The position numbers and the translations under genes were made by a program. The notes beneath the pieces are model-generated. The model was given only the letters and a program-made list of their open reading frames with translations, made no database searches and was not told where the DNA came from. Below, piece after piece: positions 30,541 through 42,382 of a stretch of 64,000 bases of DNA (positions within the stretch are counted from its first letter, which is position 1; the number at the start of each line of letters is the position of its first letter). The stretch is from Thereva unica (Eukaryota > Arthropoda > Insecta > Diptera > Therevidae), in contig OX465283.1 of the NCBI GenBank assembly GCA_949987705.1, forward strand, positions 158,115,850 through 158,179,849, given 5' to 3'.

Positions 30541-33500
30541 AGCTTATTTTAAAATTTGTTTAGTGTCTTTTGGATCGCCCTGTATAACTCACATTTTATG
30601 TCACATCTTTTCAATACGAATTTAAAAAAATACTCTTATCCTAGTTCATTTTAACCTGGTTAGATAGTGGTTAGGTATCTCACCGCATTTCTTTTAAATA
30701 AATTTTTATTAATTTGAAACTCAATAATAACCAAATCATGCTTTGTCTCTTTCCTGCAGTTTTATATGAAATCATGTATCCGAATTGTATAGATAAAAAA
30801 TTTGTGAATGCCAAGATAAGCGAAAATTGCAAGCCAAGCTATATTCAATGTTGATTAAGGGAAGTACTGCAGCTTATGATGCACTTGAAAACTGGATTTG
30901 TTTTTTTCTCTTAAAAGTATGGCGTGTGATAATATGTAGTCCCCACGAGTTATGCCAACTTGCAAGAGGAAAAAATATGTGTAAATAATAAATAATAAAT
31001 AAAAAAATATTAAAAAAATTATTTATCTTTTTCAAAAGATTTAATACAAAATGACTCACTCCTACTCACTGGGAATCGCGCGCGCAACTCTCTGACCACC
31101 AACCAAAATATCCAAAACAAAATCCATAAAACCTGTGGCCTTTTAATCATACACAAAAAATAATCAAAAAAAATAAGGAAAAAGTGAACAAAAAAAATAA
31201 AATAAAAATAAATAAAAGTAAAATCGTTAAAAACGGGGTCATGAAACGCGCTCTGTGCTGCTGCAGAAATGTGCATTTTGCTTTTGGGGGTATGAAAGAA
31301 AAAAAAAAAAACTAAAAAAAAATGGCGTATGATTAGTGATTGTGTATATGTCATGGAGATTTCGTGCACCTCGCGAAATCGTGCAAAGGTACACATATAC
31401 CCAACCAGGAGGAGGAGGAGAGGAGAGGAGGAATGGCACACACTGCATGTGCACTGCATGGCGTACCATTGAAAAACGCATTTTATGGATTTTCTTATAT
31501 GAAAGAAAGAAGGCCCCCGTGTACTGTACTGATATACTGTACACACGTTTTGGTTTGGGGGTAAGGAAAAAAAACACAAAATATATATGAAAAAAATCAG
31601 AAATAATATATAAGTATATGTATATAAGTATGTATATATATAATAAGAACGCAAAGAAATGTGTGAAACACGTAAAAAAGCTCTCTTTTCTCAAAACTGC
31701 ATAAAATGCGTCTGCGGCTGGGTTTTAAGATTGTTTTAGTGCGTATCCGAAAATTCTCATGGTACAGCAGTGTGTAGTCTGACGAATGTGCAATTTGTCA
31801 CTGCACTACCCCCTTTTCGTACCCGTTACGTTTTTTTACCCCCGATGCAATTGTGTGTGCATTTTGCATCTTTTGAAAAAAAAAAAATAAATAAAAAAAA
31901 TAACAAATACGAAAATTTCGCGCGCTAAGAAGGCCACCGCTTTTTTCGTGAATAGAGAAGAAGAGGAAAAATATCACGAGAGAGAGTGTGGTAACTGGTA
32001 ATACCGCCGCGCGATGTAATAATTAACGAGTAAAAAGTGCACTGGGCAGATGATATTGCATTGCATGTGCATATGCATATCGCGCGGCTGCATTTTCGCA
32101 AGTGTGGTTGGTGTGCATGCAGTTTGTGTGGCACACCGTGAGTTTTGTCGAAAAGTATGCTTGCAAGTATAGAAGGATAATATGCCGAAATACACAAGAA
32201 AAAAATTAAAAAAATATATTATATATGTATATTGTGTAAAAAACTTAAGTTTGTGAATGCAGTAAGCAGCAGTAGTAGCAGCAAGCAACAGCAGCAGAAC
32301 ACAGCTCCCTCCAAAGAAGAGGCATTGCAATTGCAATTGCATTCAGGGGGCCGCACACACCGGTGAGGAGTGAACTGCAAGCCCCGGCATAAAATTTTTG
32401 CATGTCACTGTGCGAGAAGAGCTTTACGAATGCAATTCTCAAATTGCATACAGGGGGGTTATATGGTATTGGCTTGGATTGTATACTTATACATATATAT
32501 CCCAAGAAGTGCATTCATTTTATAAGTTTCATTCCACGTATAGTGTGTGCATGTACAGTGCAACAAAAAAAGGGAGCATATTATTTTTTATGCATTTTAT
32601 GACACGATACATATACTTTATGAAAAAAAAAATACAGTGTGTTTCGGGCATATCGGGAAATATAAGCCTATATGTAGGGTTGGTAATATTGCACCATACA
32701 CCAAAAAAAATTTAAAAAAATTAAAAAAAAATTGTGATATGCACAAAAAACAAACAAAAAAATTGTGTGTGCATCTTCTCTCCAATAAAGTTCGTCTCAT
32801 GTGTATTGCATTTTACCCAATTGTGTTTTATAGTAGTATAAAAAAGTGGGGTTTGTGCATTCTGTGTGTGATAATGTTAAAAATTGCAATGAAATGCATT
32901 CATCGATGTGCTCCTTACCAACAACTGGGGAGCTTATACACTTTAAAAAAACATATACAAGTATAATATTACCACAAACACATTCAGGGAAAAAAAATGC
33001 ATGGTACCGCGTACGTTCACATATTGCAGCAGCTTTTTTAGATACCCCCTCCCCGCCCCCCATATACATATATATATATATTCAACTACTATATTATAGA
33101 AGAGTCGTCAAACATTTGCGCGAAATTTTGTGTGTGCAAGAGACGACAGATGAAAGGGGTATATGATGAGATGGGGTTGGGGTTAGGGACGCGGGCAATG
33201 AAGGTTACACTCGCTTCTCACTATATGCAATGTATATAGTACTTTTAGTTATTGAGTCGCTCTAAAATTGTTAAGAACTAAAAAATATATACACATAGAG
33301 GGAAAATATAAAAATGATTATTTATTTATTTTTATTTTTTTTGTTGTGTTCGTTTACGTTTTTTTGCTCTAAACACCGATTATAAGAAATAAAAAAAAAG
33401 TATATAAATAAAAGAAAAACTATTTCGGGGCTTTTGTGTGTGTGTTTTTTTTTCTGTTGTTGTTTTTTTCCTAATATTATTATTATTTTTTTTATATATT

Positions 33501-35316
33501 TACTATATTTTGTTAAACTGTGTTTTTCGTCATGTTTACAACAGTTTTTCCGATACATATCCACATACATAATAAATAAATAAATAAAAAAGTAAAGTAA
33601 TAAAAAATAATTATTATTAATAAATAAAAAAATAAACTCTTCCAAAGTATCACAAGAACACTGCTATCGGACTGACATTGACTGCTGCTGCTGGGTGGAA
33701 AAAGGAAGGAGGACACAAAATACAACAGCAATAATAATAAAAAACAACAACAACAACAAAATATAAATAATATAAAGAAAAATATATATGGCAAAAGAAA
33801 TAGAAGAGATATTAGTTAGTTAGTATAGTGTGGCGTCGGTTTTTTTGGTATAAAGTATATTTTCTTCTCACACACAATCATCATTTTCTCTTCTCTCCCC
33901 CGTATAAAAGTGCGCTTATATATAAAAATACTGTGTATTGTGTATAGAACAAATATAATAGCAAAAATAATTATGTTAAATAGTAACGAACACGCAATTT
34001 TATTACGTATAACAGTTTCATACACCTAGATTCAATTTTTTTAATAATAATAAAAATAAATAAAAAATAAATAAAAATTAATAAATAAAAAAATAAAAGC
34101 GACACACTATTTTATTTAATATCTAAGATTTTATACACACACACATACATAACTAAAAACGCGCTCACATAATTTTTTAACTAAAAAAAATGACGGATTT
34201 CTTTTGCGGTATTTATCTTAGGTTATCCGGGAAAATATTATATGATAAAATAATAAAACAAAAAAAATAAATAAAAAAATAAATAAAGTAAAAATGGCTT
34301 AAAGTGTACAACTTAAGTTTTAGTGAAATTTTGGTTGTAGTTTGTTAATACTGCGCGCTCTTTTTTTTCTGTATGAACAAATTTGTGCGGGAAAATCATT
34401 TCAGATACTCAACCGCTTGTCTTGTGCATGTTTTTGTGAAACCTTTTAAGTTCAATATTACACACATCTACACAAAAAAGTTTCTGTACGACGCGCTTTT
34501 GTTATATTAATTTTTTTTTTGGTTTAGTTTTTTGAAAATTAAAAAAAATATTCGCATATAACCTAACAAAAAAGACGTTTTTGGAACAACAAATTTCATA
34601 AAATCGTTTTTGAAACAACAAATTTCATAAAATCATAAAACACCAGTTTACAATAATAAAATACTAACCAGTGCCTTTTAATAAATAGATTTTAATAATA
34701 AAAAATAAAAAAGTTTAAGTTTATCCCCGAAAAATTACAAAAAAATCGATTGAAATAGTGTTTTAAAAAAATGATACATAACACATAAATAACACATAAT
34801 TCATAAAAAAGACAATTTCTGTGTATATTTAATTTGAAAAATGATTTTTTTCTTTTAAGTTTATCCACGAAAAATAAAAATAAATATAAAAAAGTGTGTT
34901 TTATAAAAATTATACATAATACATAAATAACACATAATACATAAAAAAAAAAATTCATAAAAATGACTATTTCTGTGTATATTTAATTTTATAAATGAAT
35001 TTTTTTGGATTGTTTTTATTTCAAAAAAGATGCGTTTGTGTGTAAAAATACCGACTTGTGTCCCCGTTTTTCGAAAAACTAAGATAAAAAAAAATATATA
35101 GTTTTATTAAAATTAACTTTTATAAGACCTATGTGTAAAATCACAATCAAAGCCACTAAAAGCTACTCAATATTAAAAATAAAAAAAAATTATTAATAAA
35201 ACTGATAAAATATTAATAAATAAAAAAAATACCATCAATGTCCACCAATACATATCAAAAAACATCATTAGTAGTGCTCATATATTTTCTATACGGACAA
35301 AGCACATACAGCATAC

Positions 35317-35628
35317 CCCAGTAGGAAATGTAATCATTACCGAATCGATTGAGTAGTGTCGATTTGTAATGTCAATAGGTTACATTACCAATTACAGAAT
35401 CGATTACTTTTACACGTAGATGTCCTAGGGTGGTAAGTACTTACCAGACATTACATTTGTAAAAGGTACCTTCAGCACGTTCTGACATGTTTCATTCTCG
35501 CCCGACTAAAGTGTAGTTATTACCTATTCGCTTCTTAGTTATTACAAATAGAAAAACTTACTTTATTTGATTTTTCATGCATGAATTCTCTGATTACCCC
35601 ATAAGCGCTTGCACTATTTCCTACTGGG
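35317..35628. mobile_element. 312-bp MITE inserted in the AT-rich tract
   Basis: Terminal inverted repeats CCCAGTAGGAAAT and ATTTCCTACTGGG bound a 312-bp non-coding interior. The interior is less AT-biased than its surroundings and holds repeated ATTAC and ATCGATT words. No convincing target duplication was seen. It appears to interrupt the AT-rich tract. Confidence 0.65.
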
Positions 35629-35689
35629 ACATTGACACCTGCGGAGACTAATACATTGAAAAAGGTAAAAAAACACATGGAAAAGAGTT

Positions 35690-35800
35690 AATTTTTTGAT
35701 ATTTCGGTTTTGCCTCTATGACTCTGCTGGCCCTGGCTAAACCGCCGTGCCGTACATCGAGGAGCGACAGACCAAATTCTGGAAAAGTGCATTTAAAAAA
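35690..35800. other. GC-richer islet with short open frames
   Basis: CTCTGCTGGCCCTGGCTAAA, CCGCCGTGCCGTACATCGAG and the following 25 bases stand out from the AT-rich tract. The plus strand has a 45-codon frame starting ATGACTCTG at about 35,719. The minus strand has a frame reading FGLSLLDVRHGGLARASRVI. Neither is recognised. One may be a conserved exon or structured RNA segment. Confidence 0.25.
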
Positions 35801-35943
35801 AAATAGTTTTAAAGTTTCATCTTCGTATTTTTTGAAATTTTTGTTTTTTTGAATTTAAAACTTCATTTTTTAGTTACTTTTATATTTATTTTTATCATCA
35901 TCCAAAAAAATCTAAAAACAAAATTTTTAATAGTATATTTTTT

Positions 35944-36141
35944 TTATATTATTGTTGTTGCTGTTGATGGTGTTGTTGTTGTTGTTATTGCTGTTTTTTG
36001 TATTGCTGTGTGCTGTGCTATGCTGCTGCACTGTTGTGATGTGAAAAACTTGCATTTTATACTCTCCTGACGTTTTCGTCCATATTTGGCCAGTGCAGTT
36101 TTCAAGTTTAGTAGTTGTTCTGTTGCTTCGGTTGATGACAA
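35944..36141 (-). other. Unassigned minus-strand frame within the AT-rich tract
   Basis: Stop-free minus-strand text begins SSTEATEQLLNLKTALAKYG, followed by RKRQESIKCKFF, and runs into CAA/ACA-derived T and S codons. There is no ATG at the start. The first 30 residues look protein-like, while the rest is simple-sequence translation. No family recognised. A chance frame is the simplest explanation. Confidence 0.2.
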
Positions 36142-36566
36142 AAATATATAAAAATTTTTTTGGAGTTTCTGTGCTCTTTTAGTGCGTCTTAAAACACAAA
36201 ATTTAAAAAATATAAATATAAATAAAAAAATAATAATAATAAGTAAAAAAAATAAAAACGTTTCATTCAGTTACTAATACATATATATGTATATATTTAT
36301 ATACACAAGTACGAAAAAAAAATAATTTATAATATTATTAAAATTATTATTATTATCTTTATTACTACTCGACTGTGTGCAGTGTAAAAAATTTTGTGAT
36401 TTTGATGAAAGTGGGAAGAAAATAAAATTCCAAAAAATTTAATAAATAAATAAATAAAATGATATACGTAATGAAATCCAAAAAAACGTAGCGAAAATCA
36501 CGTGTTTTTGAAAAAAATAATAAAGGATTTTCATGAATACATACAAACAAACAAAAAAACAAGAGT

Positions 36567-36577
36567 AAAAGGTAAGA
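36567..36577 (+). promoter_or_regulatory. Consensus 5' splice site
   Basis: AAAAG|GTAAGAC matches the insect donor consensus (AG|GTAAG), with the cut after 36,571. The plus strand changes from A-rich before it to T-rich after it, the asymmetry expected at an exon-intron border. The partner acceptor is not identified. Confidence 0.4.
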
Positions 36578-37154
36578 CTTAAAACTATTTATTTATTTTT
36601 TTATTTATATTTTTTTTTTAATTTGAATTTCGCAATGATTTAATAATACAAATATGTTCTTGTGTAGTTTATTATTTGTTATCAGTTAATTATTTAGTAA
36701 TGGTGATAATAGATTTATAAAAATTTATTTTTTTTATTAATTTTAAAATTAATTTCAAGTTTTTTTTTTTTTTTGGTTTGGCAGCAAAACAATGTTTTTC
36801 TCTATTTTCTTCTGCTGTTTAGTAATATTGTTGTTGATGTTATTGTTGTACAAAAATTATGCTCTATTTTAAGTATGTGCTTTCATCATATATAAGCGCT
36901 TTCACCGCAATTTAAATTCCATGTACATATATGCTTCATGTACCAAAGTTGTTTAAAATAAAAAAAAAACCAATTTATTTGTGTTAAAGTGTCACCCTTG
37001 TTAAATTATATCAACATTTTTAAGGATTTATAATTAATATTATAGTTAATAAGTTAGTGGTTCAGATTTGCTTATGTAGTGGTGAACTACTACAGGTAGT
37101 TGGGTGCATGATAATTGAGGTGGTTTTTTAGTTGGTACAAACGAAAAACTTAGG
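36572..37154. other. AT-rich sequence after the putative donor
   Basis: T-rich, intron-like sequence with TTTTTTTT runs and a TGTTGTTGATGTTATTG stretch at 36,830-36,848. No gene or repeat family seen. Confidence 0.4.
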
Positions 37155-37212
37155 TTGTCGACAGTACAAAGGGGGGTTTTTTGAGCCTATAGTCTTTCAC
37201 GTAAAAAAATAT
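37155..37212 (+). mobile_element. Solo LINE 3' tail (family A type)
   Basis: GTCGACAGTACAAAGGGG, GAGCCTATAGTCTTTCACG and a TAAAAAAATATA end. It is nearly the same as 24,588-24,645. No upstream RT text, so a very short 5'-truncated copy. Confidence 0.6.
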
Positions 37213-37256
37213 ATAGAGCACTACATATATAATGAATGATATATAGAGCACTATAT

Positions 37257-37498
37257 TATCAACGTGCTCAGCATGTCCCTAAAAATGACATATTTCAAAA
37301 TCAAAGTCATCGGAGAGTTGCACCTTAAAAGCTACCCAGTCAGGCTGGGGGTGGGTGACAATCTTTGAACCCAAAAAACAATATGAAGGAGGCGAGAGCG
37401 CGCCCTACATATATATATATATCATCGTACTCAGAATGACCCCAAAAATAACATATTTAAAAATCAAGGTCATCGGAGAGTTGTAAGTTAAAAGCTAG
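37257..37498. repeat. Two direct repeats about 163 bp apart
   Basis: Unit 1 (37,257-37,334) and unit 2 (about 37,420-37,498) share ATCA(A/T)CGT(G/A)CTCAG, ATGACATATTT or ATAACATATTT, and GTCATCGGAGAGTTG followed by TTAAAAGCTA. The spacer includes a TATATATATATAT run. Possibly the remains of a longer tandem array. Confidence 0.7.
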
Positions 37499-38103
37499 AA
37501 TTTCCGAAATTTTTCAGAAGTCTGACTTGACTCGACAACGACGAATAGGTTCGATAGATTCAGAAGAATACATTTTAAAAATTTACGTTTCCAAGTTACC
37601 ACAAATTTATATGGATTAATATTAACGTCAGAGTCTGATCGTCAAGGGTGTTTTTTTTTTACCAAGCAGGTACGGTATCGAAACCTTGAACACAGCCGAT
37701 AGCCGGTATCGGAACCTTGAACACAGTGTCAGAATCCTGAGTCTGATCAGGGTTAGCAAATTTGAGAATGCTCAGATCATGCGCATTGGTAGTTTGAGTT
37801 TGGTCCTAGCGGGGGATTCATTCCTCTAATGAGAGTTGGCTGTTAAATAGGAAACAATACGCTTACTAGTGTAGGCCTTCTTAAATGGCAGTATAGCCTT
37901 TGCCTCATAAAGTCTCATCTTCAAATCGTCTCTACGATTTTCTAGGTACTAGTTCCAGTTTGTTATACGGAATGCTATATTTTGGCTCCTTGAGGAAAAA
38001 TCATTGCTACCCGATCGCGAGTAAAGGCCGATAAAAATTTAAGAATTTCGGCGTGGATATGCAGAGTAATAACTGCACCGATGTCAAAAGCTTTATATTT
38101 TTG

Positions 38104-38240
38104 AATGCGAGCGTTGTTTTGCCAATGCGGTCCCCCAACTGAGTACTAATCACGTCTAATACTGCTTTACCTCTGTAACCGAACCAGAAGAGGTATATTG
38201 TGTAAGGTTTATGCTACATGACACCCTTTATGGTCACCAA
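38104..38240 (-). mobile_element. 5S rRNA-derived short repeat
   Basis: The minus strand gives GTTGGTGACCATA (5S start-like), AAGCAGTATTAGACGTG, ATTAGTACTCAGTTGGGGGA, CCGCATTGGCAAAACAACGC and TCGC in the order of 5S rRNA. The C-box region is best conserved. A repeat body continues to about 37,990 on the 3' side. The middle of the 5S part is diverged. Confidence 0.7.
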
Positions 38241-38459
38241 CATAATTGCCTGAAATATGAAGCAATGCAACAACAAAAACTATAGCTCAAGGATATTACT
38301 TTAAAGCTTTTTAAAAAGTTTTCCGAATACGTAAGGCAAATGTTGGGATTGCCTTAGTTCATTTATTTATTGCCAAACAAGTCACCCTTACACTTATTAC
38401 AAGTACAATGTAATGATATTATATGTATGTACATATAAGAGGGGGGTAAGGTCAGTTAC

Positions 38460-39240
38460 TTCAGGAGGATTGTGATGTTAGAAGGGATGTAATTTTCTTT
38501 TTAAAGAATGAGAAACAGGAACTATGTGTTAAAGGTCGTACAACATCTGTTGACGGGTTCATTCCTTGCATATTGGGTCCGATGAGAATATTTCCGTCTA
38601 GCATCGAGCTAGGACAACACCTTGATCTACAAAATTTTATCGGCACGGTCGAATGATTTTTCGTTGAGATGATAATACTACAGCTGTATGTTTATTTTGC
38701 CAGAGAAGATAATTACGTGGCATATCTGAAGTTTAGATATAAATTATTGGTGATGTACCAATCTTGTAACGCATTCAATTTCGCCTGGAGATAGGTTACG
38801 TCGTCTTGAGACGTTATTACTCTATACATTTTGAGATCGTCAGCATAGAATAGATTTAGCATGTTCTTTAGTTTTTCGGAAAGATTTGAAATAAATATAT
38901 TAAATAAGAGGGGGTCTAGATTACTGCCCTGAGGGACTCCCGAAGTTACTTTGATTTCTTTTGTCAGAAAACCTTAAAATTTGACAGCTTGTGTGCTTCC
39001 GTTTAGGTATGATCTAATCCATTCAAAAGCCGAACCCGATATTCCAAACTTCAAAAGTTTAGTGATTAAAATGTCATGGCTAATACGATCGAAGGTTTTG
39101 CTGACGTTCGAACAAATAGCATCGGTTCAATTACCATTCTCCATACCACATAGTAATTCGGAGATTAGAGTCATTAGGTTAGTGGTAGTTGAACGTCCCT
39201 TCCTGAATCCGTGTTGTTGTTTGTTAAGGCAAAGGTTAAT
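38460..39240 (-). mobile_element. CR1/Jockey-like LINE reverse transcriptase, largely readable
   Basis: From high to low coordinate: QHGFRKGRSTTTNLMTLISE (fingers), motif A SKTFDRISHDILITKLLKF, FEWIRSYLNGS, motif B VTSGVPQGSNLDPLLFNIF, motif C LFYADDLKMY (near 38,855), and the thumb ALQDWYITNNLYLNF. Below 38,650 a separate frame gives a C-terminal end, VRPLTHSSCFSFFKKK, before a stop. RT motifs A, B and C all keep key residues except for K-T-F-D, and the domain has very few stops (one before motif A, one after GSTQAVKF, one after LNF). Between 38,700 and 38,640 most of the C-terminal domain is deleted. Fairly young by comparison with the rest of the window. Confidence 0.85.
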
Positions 39241-39606
39241 AAAACATAACCTAAATGTTAAAAACTTACAAACTACCTACTCGAAGCTACGCCTAAAGCC
39301 TAGAAAATATCGTAGTCAGATGACAGTCACCAGATACTCATACGGCAGGATCTGGTTGCTCTCACCGGTGTTTTGTCGTCCGTGAGAGCTGAGGCCTTAC
39401 AATAGCCTGAGAGTTCGCGGGCGCAGCATTCAAGGCTACCCCTAGCTAAACCTAAGCTTAAAACTACCTAACTATCTTATAGCTAAACTTATTACAATGT
39501 TAATCCTATGACTATACCTAATTCCCCTACTGGGATCCTAATCCTACTTTCACATTACATCTTCGAATATTCTTATTTTCCCCATATATGATTGTGATAT
39601 ATTCCA

Positions 39607-40130
39607 CTATACTGAGCAGATGTAGGTAAGTTTCGGTCTGAAATTCATAGATACTGAACTTCGGTTTTCCATACCAGCGTCCCGTATATAAAACTCTTTC
39701 CAGTTCCTTTTAATATCGCGTGAAGCTTTATTAAGAGGAGTCCTGACGAGAATCGTTTCGCATTTTCCATGATTGATTTTCAATTTCCAATCATCAGCGT
39801 AACGCTCGATTTCTAGTAGTGTTTGGATCACGTCAATCTTCGGTCCTGTTCTGTATATGACGAGGTCGTCCGCGAAAGTCGCAAGAGATCCAACTAGATC
39901 GCTTATATGAATGTTGAAGAGCAGCGATGAGTTCACAGCAGCTTCTTGCAACCCGTTTTTAACTTGAAAGACCTGTAAAATTCCCACTTTTGACGAGGAA
40001 CTTCTTCCCAAATATATCACAGGTATTTTCCAGTGTTCTGGAAAATAGTCATTGTTGAACAGAGTGGGATAAATGACGACCGACCAAGGGGGTAGATACT
40101 TCAGAACGACATTACGAATGCCGGCAATCC
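39607..40130 (-). mobile_element. Jockey-like LINE reverse transcriptase with internal deletion
   Basis: A single open minus-strand frame reads RNVVLKYLPPWSVVIYPTLF and YFPEHWKIPVI, the N-terminal RT fingers. It then jumps to SSKVGILQVFQVKNGLQEAA and VNSSLLFNIHISDL (motif B, normally PQGSVNSPLLFNI), FADDLVIYRTG (motif C) and ADDWKLKINHGKCE. The palm portion with motif A is missing, and P-Q-G is E-A-A here, so it cannot be active. The join lies near 40,010 and keeps the frame, which makes one long but chimeric frame. Confidence 0.8.
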
Positions 40131-40799
40131 CGTAAACGTGGGCAAGCACAGATCCCAATATGAACTACCTCAATCGAGGATGAGCTCACTGGCCCCAGGC
40201 CAGCCACATAACCATGCGAAGGTTCTGGGGCTAAAATATTCTTGGGGCCCTTTTAAGCTATATGTATGTATAAAAAAAAGTTTTTGGGTTTCAATCTATT
40301 CGACCCAGTTGCCACCTCCCCCACTCCCTTTGTGGCGAGCCAAAATGGTCCTGCTGATTGAGTTGGACATGAATCCACGATCGTCAAGACAGGATCTAAC
40401 ATGTGCTTGTTATCAAAGGCGTATGAGTGACGCAGAGTGCTGTCATCAACGAAACTGTGAAGTGATTGGAAAGGATATTTAGAAGGTTATTTAAGAAGAT
40501 TATAAAAAGAGCGGATGATAAAATTGACCTCTTGAGGCACTGGCGGAGAATTGTGTTGCTGGAAGGGGAATAATATGGCACCTCATCCACTACTTGTATA
40601 TCAGCTAAAATACAAAGGGCAGACAAAAGTAAAAAAAAACTGTTAACAAAAAACACCGTGTATAAACATTTTATTTTCCGTGTTGGTTTTCAATAATATA
40701 AACGGAAGTTGAAAAATACATTCTAGGTTTTAACAAAAAACAAACATTTTACTAAACATTTGACAAGAGATGTGAACTATAGCTTTGATGGGTTAGATA

Positions 40800-41185
40800 A
40801 TCGCAAGTGTAGTCTGGCGCTCAGCTCTGTTAATTAAACTCAAAGCAATTGGAGTTGACTCCCTTCTACAGAACGGGATTGCGAGTTTATTTCCGGCCGT
40901 TCAATAAAGGTAGTATAGGAGGCGTCGAAACCGGCCTGACCCCATCTCTGTGGAGGTCCTTCAGGGGTCTATTTTATCACCTACTCTATTTCTTATGTTT
41001 ATAAATGACCTATTCAGGATTCATCGCCAGGTCCTTAAACACCCTCCCGAACCCTCGTAACCATAAACCTATTCTATCGTCTATGCTAAGCTTACTTCTG
41101 GACATTGCACCGTGAGATGAACGCCCTGACAGACCCTTTGTATTACCGTGATTCCTAAGCTTGGATTATCCCCATAAAAAACCGC
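40800..41185 (+). mobile_element. Family A LINE with internal deletion
   Basis: The plus strand reads VWRSALLIKLKAIGVDSLLQ, matching the copy at 9.85 kb, then a damaged stretch, then VEVLQGSILSPTLFLMFIND of motif B. Within a few residues it jumps to HRQVLKHPPEP, the C-terminal end that at 12.5 kb reads HRHLLTHPPDP. All of motif C, the thumb and most of the C-terminal domain are deleted. The 3' UTR follows, ending GTGATTCCTAAGCTTGGATT and CATAAAAAACC. Confidence 0.75.
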
Positions 41186-42382
41186 AATGTTTTACCTATT
41201 ATGTATTAACACCAATTCAATCGGAATCTCAACATTCGCGCCCATGGTAGCACTCGCTGCCCTTCAAGTACCCCTAAAACTCGCTCCATCGGCTTTCTCC
41301 TTGCCCTCGTCAAATTTCGGTAGTAATCGGTAATTAGTTGGTCCATTTGGCCTAAATATCTGCCTTAATTGGAAAATATTTTCCCAACAAGCAGCCATCA
41401 ACAAATCGAATCTGTTCTCTGAATTTTCCATTCTGCAAGGACCACCATGCAACTGACTGACTACATATCAAAACGGCCAGCACTTAAAATCGCCAACTTT
41501 AACGAACCGGCAACCCTGGAACGGGCGAAGGGTGGCCGGTGGCAGCTCGGATAAACGCTTGTTTAGAGTTGATGAAAATTCGTTTTGCCCAGCAGCACCC
41601 AATTCAATGGATACAATTTTTTCTCCCTTTAGTTATTTAAATCCTTTTTTGTGATCTTCCTTACTTATCCTTTAGAATTCATAAACTCCAATCCATTTAT
41701 GAAAAAGAACGTTCGGTTTATTTTAATTAAAACGATTTTTAAACTAAAAATTTGCTTTTTCATAGATATAAATTCAGCACATGGCACGGGGAAGTGTGGG
41801 TGGTCAAAATATGCGGGTGAAGGGTAAAAGCTGAATCCTTCGACAGAAATGCGCACAGCAAATAGGATTTACGATGGTATCTTTTATAAAATGAAATTCT
41901 TTGCAAAGTTAATTATTAAACTACAATAATCGAAACTTTCGGTAGATAATCATAGTAAACCGTTTGTAGCTTGTATTATTGGTCGCCTTATGGCGTTTTA
42001 AATTGCCGAGCATCTCAGTCTCCGATCCCCGGAGCTCCCTGCTTGGATATTTAGTCCATTCAATTTTAATGCTGATGTCATCAGCTTGAACTCCCCTGGG
42101 GGTGCAGGTAGATCATGAGTCATATAAGGCTGAGGCTAAGTCAAAACCCTGCCCCTCCAAACCCAATCTAATTTAAGTCCGTGGAACTGAAGTTCGGACA
42201 GAAATAAGCTTTGATGTGCCTTGTAACCAGATCACAGGATCTTGGCTTGCCTTGATCCCAGTAGTGGTAAATGGTGTTGTATTGCTTGTCCGAGTGCCCT
42301 TTTCTGTTCCTCTTACGTAAAGTAGGGAAATCTTGAGGTTGCTTGTCGTTATTTTGGGGTGTTGCCTGCACTATCTCAAACA
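41186..42382. other. Stretch without recognised gene
   Basis: Short minus-strand frames at 41,264-41,452 and 41,665-41,856 have no known domain. The minus frame at 42,168-42,386 directly follows the mariner fragment but does not match transposase. Confidence 0.35.

Larger units (their letters stand above)
31000..36571 (+). other. Long AT-rich, A-biased, repeat-poor tract; possible untranslated exon
   Basis: For 5.5 kb the sequence is built from A runs, AATAAATAAA, TATATGTATAT, CA/GT-rich and TGCAT-rich words. A CAGCAG run lies near 32,270-32,300, CAACAACAAC near 33,750 and TGTTGTTGTT near 35,960. No transposon protein motif occurs, unlike both flanks, and the only insertion seen is the MITE at 35,317. 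Stop codons are dense in all frames, so it is not coding. It ends at AAAAG|GTAAGA, with an A-rich side before and a T-rich side after. The texture is like insect 5' or 3' untranslated exons of large genes. A long non-coding RNA or simply AT-rich spacer are alternatives. Confidence 0.4.

Noticed and set aside
31019..31694. Minus-strand frames of 151 and 211 codons, rich in F, Y and I
   Set aside because: They are low-complexity translations of A/T runs and microsatellites, with no domain.
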